Source: Ruminococcus sp.
Lineage (GTDB): Bacteria > Bacillota > Clostridia > Oscillospirales > Ruminococcaceae
Direction of reading: 5' to 3'
Length of the DNA: 64,000 nt
NCBI GenBank assembly: GCA_017624895.1
Contig: JAGAMB010000020.1
Span: forward strand, 1 to 64,000
The notes below the pieces were generated by a model. That model ran no database searches, was not told the origin of the DNA, and saw only the letters and a list, made by a program, of their open reading frames with translations. Made by a program: the position numbers and the translations under genes. Of the stretch, positions 22,503 through 33,209 are shown piece by piece. The stretch's first letter is position 1. Each line of letters opens with the position of its first letter.

Positions 22503-23441
22503 ATGAATGAAAAAATCAGACTTCTTGCTGATTCTATAGGGAAAGTTATTGTCGGCAAAGAAGATACGGTAATTCGTCTTATTGCAGCTTTGCTCTGTGA
22601 GGGACACGTTCTTCTGGAAGATGTTCCCGGAGTTGGAAAAACCCAGCTTATTACTGCGCTTTCTCGCTCTGTAGGCGGAAAATTCAACCGTATACAGCTT
22701 ACACCCGACGTTATGCCCTCTGATATTGCCGGCTTTACTATGCCCGACAGTAAAACAGGTGAGTTTCTTTACCGTGAGGGTGCTGCAATGTGTAACTTTC
22801 TCCTTGCTGATGAGATAAACCGCGCCTCTCCAAAGGTGCAGTCTGCACTTCTTGAAGCTATGGAGGAGCGCCAGATTTCAATGGACGGCACTACATATCC
22901 TCTGCCGAAGCCTTTTCTCGTAATGGCTACACAAAATCCTGTTGAAACCTATGGTACATTCCACCTCCCAGAAGCTCAGATGGACAGATTTTTTATGAAG
23001 CTGTCAATGGGTTATCCCGATGCGGAGGAGGAGCTGAAAATCCTCGAAAGAACGGAAATGCACAATCCTATCAATAATATAGACGCTCCTGCAATGAGTA
23101 TTGACGAGATACTTTCAATTCAGGAGGAGGTTCGTAATGTCCGCGTTACTGAGGCTGTAAAGAAATATGTTGTGGATATTGTAAGATTTACAAGAAGTGA
23201 CAGAAATGCCTCTCTCGGCGTAAGTCCAAGAGGAAGTATAGCTCTTTACAAGGCGGCTAAGGCATACGCTTATATCTATGAACGCGACTATGCTACTCCC
23301 GATGATGTAAAGAAAACAGCTGTATCTGTTCTTGCTCACAGAATTATCCTTTCACCTCAGGGAAAGACTGAATTTAACAGCTCAGAGGCATATGTTGAGG
23401 CAATTCTGAATACACTTGCCGTTCCGTCAATGGGAAACTGA
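22503..23441 (+). CDS. MoxR-family AAA+ ATPase
   Basis: 312 aa. Walker A is LEDVPGVGKTQLI, Walker B is FLLADEINRASPKVQSALLE, and sensor/arginine-finger segments include MATQNPVETYGTFHLPEAQ and SPRGSIAL. MoxR ATPases act as chaperones together with DUF58/VWA partners. The frame extends 57 codons upstream, but ATG 22503 after AGGGG matches the family start. It begins an operon with a DUF58 protein and a transglutaminase, a widely conserved trio with a proposed role in envelope protein processing. Confidence 0.95.
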   Translation: MNEKIRLLADSIGKVIVGKEDTVIRLIAALLCEGHVLLEDVPGVGKTQLITALSRSVGGKFNRIQLTPDVMPSDIAGFTMPDSKTGEFLYREGAAMCNFLLADEINRASPKVQSALLEAMEERQISMDGTTYPLPKPFLVMATQNPVETYGTFHLPEAQMDRFFMKLSMGYPDAEEELKILERTEMHNPINNIDAPAMSIDEILSIQEEVRNVRVTEAVKKYVVDIVRFTRSDRNASLGVSPRGSIALYKAAKAYAYIYERDYATPDDVKKTAVSVLAHRIILSPQGKTEFNSSEAYVEAILNTLAVPSMGN

Positions 23442-23442
23442 T

Positions 23443-24597
23443 ATGGGAACAATATTATCCATAATATCAATCGTGGTGGTACTTCTTGTATTTACCTTTT
23501 ATATAGACGGTGAAATAGGAGTTGTAATTATCGCTTTTATGGTATTTGCGCCGCTTGTTTCCCTGTTTTTTGCATGGTATGGCAGAAATAGAGTTGCTGT
23601 TACATTTGACTGCGATGGTTATGTCAAAAAGGGCAGCAGTCTGACGGTCAATGTTACAGCTGAAAAAACAGGATTTTTCCCCCTTGGCATTGTGGAAATC
23701 AAGCTTGCTGCAAGCGAGGTTTTCGGCAGCATTGACAAGATATACAAGCTCTCGGTAATAAAAGGGGACAGCAAAAGCTTTTCGCTTGAGGTTGATGCAA
23801 ATACGGGAGGAAACGGTGAAATATCCGTGGTTTCCGTCCGTTCCTGCGGATTTCTCGGCTATATAGGCTTTAAGGTCAAAGCTCCGCTTCCTCCGCCGAA
23901 AAGTGTGGGGGTTATCCCTGAAATCCCGTCGATTAAAACAAATTCAAAGCTTTTCAGAAGCATTGCCGATTCCGTTGTAACCTCCGATGAGGAGGAAAAC
24001 AGCGATTCATCACAGCTTTTCTCGGCAAATACAACTCCCGGATATGAACATCGCGAGTATGAGGCAGGAGATCCTCTGAAGCGTGTAAACTGGAAGCTTT
24101 CTGCGAAGAAAAATCAGATGATGGTTCGTCTTGACGAAGCTGTAGCGGCTGTTCAGCCTATAATTGCCCTTGACCTTTTCAGAGAGGCAAAGGCTGACGC
24201 TTCAAAGGCGGTATTGACCGAGGAAAGGATAATTTGTTCCACATTCGGACTTGCCTCAATGCTTATAAAAAACGGAATTGCTTCAACTCTTGTTTACTAT
24301 GGAGCTGACGGAAATGTAGTATCGGAGAGTATTGACAATCCGGAATATCCCCCCCAGCTTCTTCTCAAGGTGCTTGCATCACGGGTTGAGCGTGACAGAC
24401 GTATCCGCATTGACGCCACATCAGCTTGTGCCTGCGTTATAGCCTCAACAGATTGTTCAGCTTCTATAAACAGCGTTATATCGGCTTTTGAAGATAAGGA
24501 TGCTGTAAGTCTTATAGGCGCGTCGGCTCAATCCCGAAATGAAACAGAATGTAAGATGTGGTATCTTGACGGAGATAATAACTTTAAGTTGGTATAA
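23443..24597 (+). CDS. DUF58-domain membrane protein
   Basis: 384 aa. Two N-terminal transmembrane helices (IISIVVVLLVFTFYI and VVIIAFMVFAPLVSLFFAW) precede an extracytoplasmic-like beta domain. The DUF58 signature GYEHREYEAGDPLKRVNWKL lies near residue 205, with KKNQMMVRLDE after it. DUF58 proteins partner with MoxR ATPases. It starts 1 nt after the moxR stop, and the next gene starts 3 nt after its end. Confidence 0.93.
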   Translation: MGTILSIISIVVVLLVFTFYIDGEIGVVIIAFMVFAPLVSLFFAWYGRNRVAVTFDCDGYVKKGSSLTVNVTAEKTGFFPLGIVEIKLAASEVFGSIDKIYKLSVIKGDSKSFSLEVDANTGGNGEISVVSVRSCGFLGYIGFKVKAPLPPPKSVGVIPEIPSIKTNSKLFRSIADSVVTSDEEENSDSSQLFSANTTPGYEHREYEAGDPLKRVNWKLSAKKNQMMVRLDEAVAAVQPIIALDLFREAKADASKAVLTEERIICSTFGLASMLIKNGIASTLVYYGADGNVVSESIDNPEYPPQLLLKVLASRVERDRRIRIDATSACACVIASTDCSASINSVISAFEDKDAVSLIGASAQSRNETECKMWYLDGDNNFKLV

Positions 24598-24600
24598 AAA

Positions 24601-26847
24601 ATGACTGATAAAAAAGAAAATATAAAGGTTTTCCTTGCAAGAACTCTTGCGGATCCTGTTCTGATATATGCCGTTATTGCAATGATGTCGATTATGAATC
24701 ATTACCGCAGTACAATGATGTGGATATACGGCATTGCGGCTTATGTTTTCGGCTGGATGATATTCCGTCTGTTCGATTACATAAATAAACATCACTTTAT
24801 CGGCTTTTTTGCCTATGTATTGCTGTTTTCGGCATTTATAGCCGGAACGTCGGCGGCAATTGAAAAGGGCAGCGAGAATTATCCTATCACATGGGGATTG
24901 TGGTTCCTTACTCCTATAAATGCAATGCAGTACAACAAATGGTACACATTGTCAATTTTCCTGCTGTTTCTGATCTTTATGCTTTCGGTAATATATTATT
25001 TTACCCGTGTGCGGTACAGGCTTTTTATGAATTTCCTCATACTCATAATTCCCTTTTCCATATATGGTAAGGAAAACGAGGAAATGGAAATCGGCTTTAT
25101 TATCGCCCTTTGCGTAGGATTTTTTATTGTTCTTGCAAATTTTCGCCAGATGTCCGATACCAAGGAGGCGAAGGCGGTTGACAGACCGGAAATGTTCCGT
25201 TCAGCCGCGGTATTTACTGTGCTTTTTGCCTTGTTGTCGTCATTTGTGCCAAAGCCTGCTATTGAAGCAGACAGAACGATGATCGAAACAATGATCAACG
25301 CTGACGCTCTTACAGATAGATTTCTGAAGATGCTTGATGTGTTCCGTGATGACTCGGACGGTGAGCAGTTCCGACGTAATATGGGTGATATTCCGCTTTA
25401 TTATGCAACATCTCCTCAGCCGCTTCAGCTTAAAACAGCAACATTTACTTCATATAACTTTGATACCGACAAATGGTCGTATTCAAAGATGGACAGCTAT
25501 TACAGATATCGCGATGAAAAACCTTTTTCCGTGTATTACGACGGAGGAGTTGCCGAGGCGGTACTCTATGCGGCTGAAAAAGACAGCGGATTTGCTGAAA
25601 AGTATGGTCTTAGCGAATATATCGGGGTTGAAATTACAGCTGCACCGATACAGAAGCTCATTATCACCTCTGTGAGAAATGGCGGAAACTCCGCACCGGT
25701 TCCGGCTGGCGCAGTATCCCTTGATTCAAGCACCTTTGAGCCGACAATGGGACTTACAAAAACAGGTATCATTTTTGCTCACGAGGACGAATTTGCACAG
25801 AACGAGCGTTTTGAGTTCAGTTTCGTTCCACGTTCATTCTTTACGTTGGGAGATAATAAGAGCATTGCTGATTATCTTGCTTCTATTGAAAATTACGATG
25901 AGTTTCTTGCAGATGCTGCGGAGGCAATCGAGTATGATTTTTCAGATGAGGCTGTAAGATATTACAATATATTAAGCGAAAATACAGATTTTTATGATGA
26001 CGCAGCTGAAAATCTCCTTGACTATGGCGACAGCATGGAAATATACAATCTTTCACAGGAGATCACAGCAGATTTTGACTCCCCCTACGATAAGGCAAAG
26101 GCGCTGGAAATGTATTTTATTGAAAATGATTTCACTTATGACCTGAGTTATCGTAAGGAAAGGGGTGAAAACGTGGAAGACTTCCTTTTCAGAACGAAAA
26201 GAGGAGTCTGCTACGAATACGCAACGGCTATGACGCTTCTTGCAAGAGCAGCAGGAATACCTGCAAGATACTGCGAGGGCTTCAATATGCAGACAAATTA
26301 TGATGTGACAGACAGTAAAAGCTATATTGTAACGGCAAATGACGCGCACGGCTTCCCGGAGCTTTATATCAAGGGGTATGGCTGGGTTTGTTTTGAGCCG
26401 ACAAGAACAGCAGAGGAAATTGAAAAGGAAAAGGAAAGTATAACAACGCTTCTTTCCAGATCGGGACTTGTAATTCTCGGCATCTCTCTCATTGTGCTGC
26501 TTTTCATCTTCCTGCTGCCGGTTATAACACATAAGCTTTTCCTTGTGATTGTCAGACGTAAATCATCTAACGAGGCGGTGACAGCTGTGATCCGCCGTAT
26601 ATGCAAGGTGTACGGAATACCCCGCACATCATCGGTACATGAGGCTGAGGCTGCGGTATACCGCAGATCTGCCGCTGATATCTCAGCAGCTGTTATTCTC
26701 TTTGAAAGAGCCGAATACGGCGGCTGCGAAATGACAGAGGAGGAAAAGACAAAGGCTATTGATATTTACGTAACTGCCTATGACGCTCTTGGTGAGGCTG
26801 TAAAGGCTGAACGCAGGGCGAAAAGAAATAAAAAACATAAGGCATGA
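24601..26847 (+). CDS. Transglutaminase-like membrane protein (TgpA type)
   Basis: 748 aa. Five or six N-terminal membrane helices (about 12-165 and 195-215) lead into a large external domain. It contains a transglutaminase core with Cys537 in KRGVCYEYATAMTLLARAAG and His583 in NDAHGFPELY. One more helix (LVILGISLIVLLFIFLLPV) and a DUF4129-like cytoplasmic tail follow (RRICKVYGIPRTSSVHEAEA). It is the third member of the MoxR-DUF58 operon. Cys-His-Asp peptidase or transamidase activity is probable from residues; the substrate is unknown. Confidence 0.93.
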   Translation: MTDKKENIKVFLARTLADPVLIYAVIAMMSIMNHYRSTMMWIYGIAAYVFGWMIFRLFDYINKHHFIGFFAYVLLFSAFIAGTSAAIEKGSENYPITWGLWFLTPINAMQYNKWYTLSIFLLFLIFMLSVIYYFTRVRYRLFMNFLILIIPFSIYGKENEEMEIGFIIALCVGFFIVLANFRQMSDTKEAKAVDRPEMFRSAAVFTVLFALLSSFVPKPAIEADRTMIETMINADALTDRFLKMLDVFRDDSDGEQFRRNMGDIPLYYATSPQPLQLKTATFTSYNFDTDKWSYSKMDSYYRYRDEKPFSVYYDGGVAEAVLYAAEKDSGFAEKYGLSEYIGVEITAAPIQKLIITSVRNGGNSAPVPAGAVSLDSSTFEPTMGLTKTGIIFAHEDEFAQNERFEFSFVPRSFFTLGDNKSIADYLASIENYDEFLADAAEAIEYDFSDEAVRYYNILSENTDFYDDAAENLLDYGDSMEIYNLSQEITADFDSPYDKAKALEMYFIENDFTYDLSYRKERGENVEDFLFRTKRGVCYEYATAMTLLARAAGIPARYCEGFNMQTNYDVTDSKSYIVTANDAHGFPELYIKGYGWVCFEPTRTAEEIEKEKESITTLLSRSGLVILGISLIVLLFIFLLPVITHKLFLVIVRRKSSNEAVTAVIRRICKVYGIPRTSSVHEAEAAVYRRSAADISAAVILFERAEYGGCEMTEEEKTKAIDIYVTAYDALGEAVKAERRAKRNKKHKA

Positions 26848-26938
26848 TAACTTTATTTTTGGGAACTGTGGAATCAAAATTTTTCGTAAAAAATTGAAAC
26901 TGTAAATCAGTTTCTCACTATGAAAAGGAGTGATACCA

Positions 26939-28306
26939 ATGCAGCACAAGAAAATTTTAGGCGTTCTTGCCGCTTTTGTAACAGCGGCATACTGTGCAGC
27001 ACCTGCGGCTATGGCTGTTGAAACCGCAGAAATACCCTCACCTGTAACAGCAATTCAATCACTTTCCGTTTATGATGAATATCGTGAGTGGAGTCAGCTG
27101 GATCCTCGCTGGAGCGAAACCCCTATGGGAGGAACAACGGTCAGAAGATCAGGCTGTCTTGTAACATCTCTGGCAATTATGGCAGTTCATTCAGGCTCAA
27201 TTGACAGTACTGCCCTTGCAAATATGGGCATCAGTAACATTGAGGAATTTAATCCCGGTGTTCTTGCAAATGCTTACACAAATGCCAACGGTTTCAGCTA
27301 TGACGGCGCTATTGTAAGCTGGGGTACTATCAGCACTATCGTACCGAATATTACTTTCGGCGCTGACAGGTATTTTCAGAATACAGAAAAAACAGCTGTT
27401 GCCGAGGAGCTTAAAGCTCTTATGGCTGAGGGCTGGCATATCATAGCAAGAGTAAACAATGGCGGATTTCATTGGGCATATATCGAAAGCGTAGGTGCTG
27501 ACGGCTCAGTAACTATGTGTGATCCTGCTGTTGATACCCACGATCTCTATGAGGCATATCCCAACGGATTACAGGGAGAATACTGGATGCTCAAGGGTAC
27601 AAACCCTCCCGGCGCATCAGCGGGTGAGCAGGAGGCTTCCCTGAATATTGAAATTGCCTCAATGCCTGACAGAACGATATTCCAGTACGGCGAGGAGCCT
27701 GACCTTACGGGAGGAACTATAACTCTCAGCGGAAATGATCCTGAAAATGGCAGCTGGACAAAAACTGTTGATATGGCTGAGTCAGATATCATATCTGTTG
27801 ATTTATCAGCATATGACGCTAAAACTCCGGGTGAATATGAAATTGTGATAACAGCTGATACAGGCAGCGCAAAGGCTTCTGTATCCTTTAAAGTAAATGT
27901 CTGCCATAGTATAGGCGAATATTATGTAAATTCCGAAGAACCTGCTGTTGTATATTCAGAGCAGGGAGATGGCGCGGTGCAATATACCCTTAAAAAGGGA
28001 AATATAATTCACATTGCAGCGTCTGACGGTAAATACGGTTATATTGCTTCAACGGAAATAAGCGGCTGGATAGATATGGAGCTGCTTGAAAAGACTGAGG
28101 ATCATCTCCACGAAAAGGGAGATATCAATAATGACGGAAATGTGGATAAATATGATTTATCTCTGCTGAATACATATTTGCAGCAGAAGGAGGAGCTTCC
28201 TAATGGCGTATCTGTTCTGACAGCTGTTCAGCTTTATTCTGCTGATCTGAACTGCGACGGCATTGTAAATCTTGAGGACGTAAGAGAGTATCTTATGCTA
28301 ATATAA
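26939..28306 (+). CDS. Secreted C39-like cysteine peptidase with Ig-like and dockerin modules
   Basis: 455 aa. A signal peptide ends near AAPAAMA. The Peptidase_C39_2-like domain (about 45-220) has the Cys in RRSGCLVTSLAIMA and the His in GGFHWAYIESV. A bacterial Ig-like module (GEEPDLTGGTITLSG) and an SH3-like segment follow. It ends with a dockerin with loops DINNDGNVDKYD and DLNCDGIVNLED. It may cut proteins or peptides at the cell surface or in a cohesin scaffold. AAAAGGAG precedes ATG 26939. It lies 91 bp after the transglutaminase gene. Confidence 0.88.
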   Translation: MQHKKILGVLAAFVTAAYCAAPAAMAVETAEIPSPVTAIQSLSVYDEYREWSQLDPRWSETPMGGTTVRRSGCLVTSLAIMAVHSGSIDSTALANMGISNIEEFNPGVLANAYTNANGFSYDGAIVSWGTISTIVPNITFGADRYFQNTEKTAVAEELKALMAEGWHIIARVNNGGFHWAYIESVGADGSVTMCDPAVDTHDLYEAYPNGLQGEYWMLKGTNPPGASAGEQEASLNIEIASMPDRTIFQYGEEPDLTGGTITLSGNDPENGSWTKTVDMAESDIISVDLSAYDAKTPGEYEIVITADTGSAKASVSFKVNVCHSIGEYYVNSEEPAVVYSEQGDGAVQYTLKKGNIIHIAASDGKYGYIASTEISGWIDMELLEKTEDHLHEKGDINNDGNVDKYDLSLLNTYLQQKEELPNGVSVLTAVQLYSADLNCDGIVNLEDVREYLMLI

Positions 28307-28395
28307 TACTGACCTCTGAACAACAGCAGACAAATCAGCGTGTGGAATAAGAGTTGTTTCAGAGAATATCTGAGCTAAGTATAGGAGGGTTTTTA

Positions 28396-29358
28396 ATGGA
28401 ATGGACAGAGGTTAATATATATACCTCCGCCGAGGGAATTGAGCTGCTTTGCGCAAAGCTTATGGATATCGGCGTAAAAGGATTTGTTATAAAGGATTCC
28501 GAGGATTTCAAGGAGTTTCTTGACAATAAGAATGGTCAATGGGATTACATCGACGATGACCTTATGGGACTTGCCGATTGTGAAACCTGTGTTACGGTAT
28601 ATCTTCCCGGAAACGAGCAGGGAGCTGATATGCTTATGTCGGTAAAGTCAATGCTTGCTGATATGAAGTCTGCTGATGCGGATAATATCTACGGCAGACT
28701 TGAAGCTGAGCTTTCCAACATCCGCGAGGAGGACTGGGCAAATAACTGGAAGCAGTATTTCAAGCCATTTAAGGTTGGTGAAAGACTTGCTGTGAAGCCT
28801 TCATGGGAGGAGTATTCTGATGACAGCAGAATAATTCTTGAAATTGATCCTGCGTCAAGCTTCGGTACAGGTCAGCATCACACAACAAGGCTTTGTCTGG
28901 AGCTTATTGAGGGGGCAATCAATAACGGCGATACCGTACTTGACCTTGGTTGCGGAAGCGGTATACTTTCAATTGCTGCAATACTTCTTGGAGCTGAAAA
29001 TGCTGTTGCTGTTGATATTGAGGAAAACGCCGCTGCAACTGCAATGGAAAATGCAGAGAAGAACAATATTACTGCTGAAAAGTATAAGACATATTTCGGA
29101 AATATTCTTTCAGATGAAGCACTTGCAAATGAAATTGACGGAAAATATGATATGATTACAGCGAATATTGTTGCCGATGTACTTATTGCGATGAAGGAGC
29201 ATTTCGTCCGCTACCTTAAAAAAGGCGGCACTCTTATTATATCAGGTATAATTGAGGAACGAATGGATGAGGTTCTTACAGCAGTAGAGGGTGTTGGATT
29301 TATCAGGAAGCAAGTTAGTGTAAAGGAAGGCTGGGCGGCAGCTGAGTACACAATTTAA
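28396..29358 (+). CDS. prmA: Ribosomal protein L11 methyltransferase
   Basis: 320 aa. It trimethylates L11 lysines and N-terminus using SAM. The N-terminus MEWTEVNIYTSAEGIELL is the PrmA substrate-recognition domain. FGTGQHHTTRLCLE and LDLGCGSGILSIAA (motif I), then ITANIVADVLI, are family signatures. The frame extends to 28354, but TAGGAGGG spaced for ATG 28396 decides the start. Confidence 0.96.
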   Translation: MEWTEVNIYTSAEGIELLCAKLMDIGVKGFVIKDSEDFKEFLDNKNGQWDYIDDDLMGLADCETCVTVYLPGNEQGADMLMSVKSMLADMKSADADNIYGRLEAELSNIREEDWANNWKQYFKPFKVGERLAVKPSWEEYSDDSRIILEIDPASSFGTGQHHTTRLCLELIEGAINNGDTVLDLGCGSGILSIAAILLGAENAVAVDIEENAAATAMENAEKNNITAEKYKTYFGNILSDEALANEIDGKYDMITANIVADVLIAMKEHFVRYLKKGGTLIISGIIEERMDEVLTAVEGVGFIRKQVSVKEGWAAAEYTI

Positions 29359-29382
29359 GGCATTACTGCGTAAATAACGTAA

Positions 29383-29416
29383 AAAACGGCTTAGAGTGAT
29401 AACTCTGTACCGTTTT
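29383..29416 (+). terminator. Hairpin after prmA
   Basis: AAAACGG...AGAGT loop ACTCT...CCGTTTT, an interrupted stem ending in TTTT. It is probably a weak terminator or an mRNA 3' end. Confidence 0.6.
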
Positions 29417-29492
29417 GAAGCTTCGCGTTTTCGTAGGCACTATCGGAATTGCGATAGCTATACATAAAAATTTAACAAGGAGAATGATTTAA

Positions 29493-30698
29493 GTGGCATT
29501 ATTTAAGAAGAAAAATCAGTCAGCAGAAGCAGCTGAGGCTGTTGAAAAGACAAATGAAATGGATTATAAGGAGCTTGTACTCAAGGCTCTTGATAAAAAA
29601 ATGGAAAAGGGAAATCTCTATGACGGCTGTGTAATTATGCCAAGAGGATTTACAATTGATGTAAAGGTGGGCAAGGTTGAGGATAAAGGCGATGTAAAGC
29701 TTTTTCAGGCTATGTTCGTAATTTCTCATGATGACTTTGACGAGCCTCTTATTGATCCTGTTGATGCACAGGGAAAAACATTTGAAGACGCTGCAAAAAT
29801 GGCTGTAGATATTTTCTATGGCGGAGTATGGCATCCGCTTGAGCAGGCAATGCAGAAGAAGAATCCTGTCAGAATACCTGTTACTTATCTCAAGCAGCAC
29901 TATGAGTTTGAAATGTTTGCTCAGTCTATCGTAAGAATTGGCGCAGCTGAAAAGGGACAGCCTACAATGCTTGTTAATTTCGTTATAAATGAAATGCCTA
30001 AGTATCTCGGCTCAAAGAAGTATTACTGGCTCAGAATTTACCTTGCAAAGCACAAGGACAGAGAGATTATCGAAGTAAGAATAAATGGCTCAGTATGTAC
30101 AGAGCTTAGTAAGTTCTTCTCTGAATATGTACGCTCATGGGACGCTGAAAATACATTTATCTGCGAAAAACAGTGCGCTATTTTTGTTCAGCGTGACGAT
30201 GATTTATGTCCTTTTACCAAGGAAGATATCGTTAACGGTGCAAAATTCGTTCTTGATAAGCTTGTAAGTGTTGACAGTCAGGAGGAATACACCGCAATGA
30301 CTGCAGAGCTTGAGGAAATGATAGGCGATAAAAATGTTGCATCGGAAATCAGAATTTTTGTTCCTGAAATTATGGCAAAGCTTACTCTCGGCTATAAGGA
30401 GGGTGACAGCCTTTTCCTCATTGAGGGAGAAAATAATATTGAGTTCAAGAAAACTCAGCTCCGTTCATATTTCTATATCCAGCAGGCTATTATTGAGTAT
30501 CTCAGCAAGAAGCCGTCACAGGAAAATGTTCAGAATATTGTAAGAAACAGCGTTGCGTTCAGAGAGCTTAGAAAGGTTGTTCAGGCTGCTAACGAAAAGG
30601 CTGAGAAGGCAGGTCAGAAATCCAATCTTTCTCCTCAGGATCTGTATGTTCCCGGTACTGCTTATAAGGTAGGAACCGAAGAATACAAGCCTTGGTAA
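29493..30698 (+). CDS. Conserved hypothetical protein, DUF6348-like
   Basis: 401 aa, soluble, of unknown function. After a charged start (ALFKKKNQ) comes a domain with FVISHDDFDEPLIDPVDAQG and FYGGVWHPLEQAMQ, then YYWLRIYLAKHKDREIIEVR, and a C-terminal helical part. The DUF6348 link is a weak recollection. The start is GTG 29493, with AAGGAGAATG 9 nt before it. It stands alone between the prmA hairpin and the rplU promoter. Confidence 0.75.
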   Translation: MALFKKKNQSAEAAEAVEKTNEMDYKELVLKALDKKMEKGNLYDGCVIMPRGFTIDVKVGKVEDKGDVKLFQAMFVISHDDFDEPLIDPVDAQGKTFEDAAKMAVDIFYGGVWHPLEQAMQKKNPVRIPVTYLKQHYEFEMFAQSIVRIGAAEKGQPTMLVNFVINEMPKYLGSKKYYWLRIYLAKHKDREIIEVRINGSVCTELSKFFSEYVRSWDAENTFICEKQCAIFVQRDDDLCPFTKEDIVNGAKFVLDKLVSVDSQEEYTAMTAELEEMIGDKNVASEIRIFVPEIMAKLTLGYKEGDSLFLIEGENNIEFKKTQLRSYFYIQQAIIEYLSKKPSQENVQNIVRNSVAFRELRKVVQAANEKAEKAGQKSNLSPQDLYVPGTAYKVGTEEYKPW

Positions 30699-30759
30699 GA
30701 TGCTGAAATCAACTTTGTAAAGAAATCCTTGATTTTCACGGAAAAATCTGAAAAAACCC

Positions 30760-30788
30760 TTGACAAATCGGGGGGAATGTGATAAAAT
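30760..30788 (+). promoter_or_regulatory. Promoter of the rplU-prp-rpmA operon
   Basis: TTGACA (30760-30765), a 17-bp spacer, then TAAAAT (30783-30788). Confidence 0.75.
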
Positions 30789-30794
30789 AATATA

Positions 30795-30868
30795 TGCCGC
30801 ATGCAGACAGGCTTTAAAGTTGTGCAAACACGCCCGTCGCAGCGAGTTTTGAAAAAAGGCAGGTGCCA
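30795..30868 (+). ncRNA. Ribosomal protein L21 leader (putative)
   Basis: About 75 nt of transcribed leader upstream of rplU can form short GC hairpins (ATGCCGCATGCAG, and CACGCCCGTCGCAGCGAG before a poly-A). Firmicutes carry an L21 leader motif at this position (Rfam L21_leader) that is thought to bind L21. I assign it from position and overall look, not from a covariance match. Confidence 0.5.
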
Positions 30869-30871
30869 GAA

Positions 30872-31183
30872 ATGTACGCAGTAATTGAAACAGGCGGAAA
30901 GCAGTATCAGGTTAATGAGGGAGATATCATCTTCATCGAAAAGCTCGCAGTTGAGGCTGACGAAACAGTTACTTTCGATAAGGTTGTTGCTCTCGGTGCC
31001 GAGGACGGCATTAAGGTAGGAGCTCCCTACGTTGACGGTGCAGCTGTTGAAGCTAAGGTTCTTAAGAACGGCAAGGCTAAGAAGATTACAGTTTTCACTT
31101 ACAAGCCTAAGAAGGGCGAAAAGAGAAAGCAGGGTCACAGACAGCCTTACACACAGGTTAAGATTGAAGCTATCAAGGCTTAA
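30872..31183 (+). CDS. rplU: 50S ribosomal protein L21
   Basis: 103 aa. [18 protein letters not shown] is the family N-terminus and [21 protein letters not shown] the conserved C-terminal block. A GTG three codons upstream (30863) is in frame, but ATG 30872 follows GGCAGGTG. First of three overlapping-function genes: L21, the protease Prp and L27. Confidence 0.97.
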   Translation: MYAVIETGGKQYQVNEGDIIFIEKLAVEADETVTFDKVVALGAEDGIKVGAPYVDGAAVEAKVLKNGKAKKITVFTYKPKKGEKRKQGHRQPYTQVKIEAIKA

Positions 31184-31185
31184 TC

Positions 31186-31497
31186 ATGATTCGTGCAGAG
31201 TTTTATGACTCAAAAGGTCTTCTGAATGGCTTTAGTATAAGCGGTCACGCAGGCTATGCGGAAAAAGGAAGCGATGTCGTTTGTGCATCTGTTTCCTCGG
31301 CAGTCCAGCTCATTGTAAATCTGCTGAATGAATTTGACTGCGAACCCAAAATGAATATAGGCGAAAATATCGTGGAATGTAAGACAACTTCTTGCCCGAA
31401 TACAGCTTCTGCTATGCTGGAGCAGCTTAAACTTCATTTTGAAGCTATTCTTGAAGAATTTCCCAAAACAATTAAAATCACTATCTCGGAGGTGTAA
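31186..31497 (+). CDS. prp: Ribosomal-processing cysteine protease Prp
   Basis: 103 aa. Prp removes the N-terminal extension of L27 in Firmicutes. The catalytic His is in [13 protein letters not shown] (about residue 22) and the Cys in [13 protein letters not shown] (about residue 34). It starts 2 nt after rplU and ends 2 nt before rpmA, the conserved order. Its presumed target is encoded immediately downstream. Confidence 0.96.
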   Translation: MIRAEFYDSKGLLNGFSISGHAGYAEKGSDVVCASVSSAVQLIVNLLNEFDCEPKMNIGENIVECKTTSCPNTASAMLEQLKLHFEAILEEFPKTIKITISEV

Positions 31498-31499
31498 GT

Positions 31500-31781
31500 A
31501 TGTTTAAGATTAGTATGCAGTTCTTCGCTCATAAAAAGGGTGTAGGTTCTACAAAGAACGGACGTGACTCTGAGTCAAAGAGACTTGGTGTTAAGCGTGC
31601 TGACGGTCAGTTTGTTAAGGCAGGTAATATCCTCGTTCGCCAGAGAGGTACACATATCCATCCCGGCGTAGGCGTAGGCATTGGTTCTGACGATACAATC
31701 TTCGCTACAGTAAGCGGTAGAGTAAAGTTCGAGCGTCTTGGCAAGGATCGTAAGAAGGTTTCTGTTTACGCAGAGCAGTAA
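31500..31781 (+). CDS. rpmA: 50S ribosomal protein L27 with Prp-cleaved extension
   Basis: 93 aa. The mature L27 begins [15 protein letters not shown]. It is preceded by MFKISMQFF, which fits the Prp recognition pattern ending in FF just before AHKKG. Conserved [15 protein letters not shown] and [11 protein letters not shown] follow. The mature N-terminus reaches the peptidyl-transferase centre, so cleavage is needed for function. Confidence 0.98.
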   Translation: MFKISMQFFAHKKGVGSTKNGRDSESKRLGVKRADGQFVKAGNILVRQRGTHIHPGVGVGIGSDDTIFATVSGRVKFERLGKDRKKVSVYAEQ

Positions 31782-31801
31782 TCATTTTCTGATTGCGTTA
31801 T

Positions 31802-31829
31802 AAATCCCGAGCTTTTGCTTGGGATTTTT
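31802..31829 (+). terminator. Terminator of the rplU operon
   Basis: AAATCCCGAGC/GCTTGGGATTT with a short loop and trailing TTTTT. Confidence 0.9.
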
Positions 31830-31838
31830 CATTAGCGG

Positions 31839-31882
31839 AGGATATCTCTGATTTTCTCGTGTTGCGGTTTTTAGAGATACCC
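31839..31882. repeat. Short inverted repeat of the ATCTCT(A/G)AAAA family
   Basis: GATATCTCTGATTTTC on the left mirrors CGGTTTTTAGAGATACC on the right. The right arm matches the left end of the element at 41057 in reverse orientation. It lies just upstream of obgE. Confidence 0.5.
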
Positions 31883-31919
31883 TGTAACAATCCTGTTTCT
31901 CCCGATTTTTAGGAGGTAG

Positions 31920-33200
<1,281 letters not shown>

Positions 33201-33209
33201 GAGTAGAAT

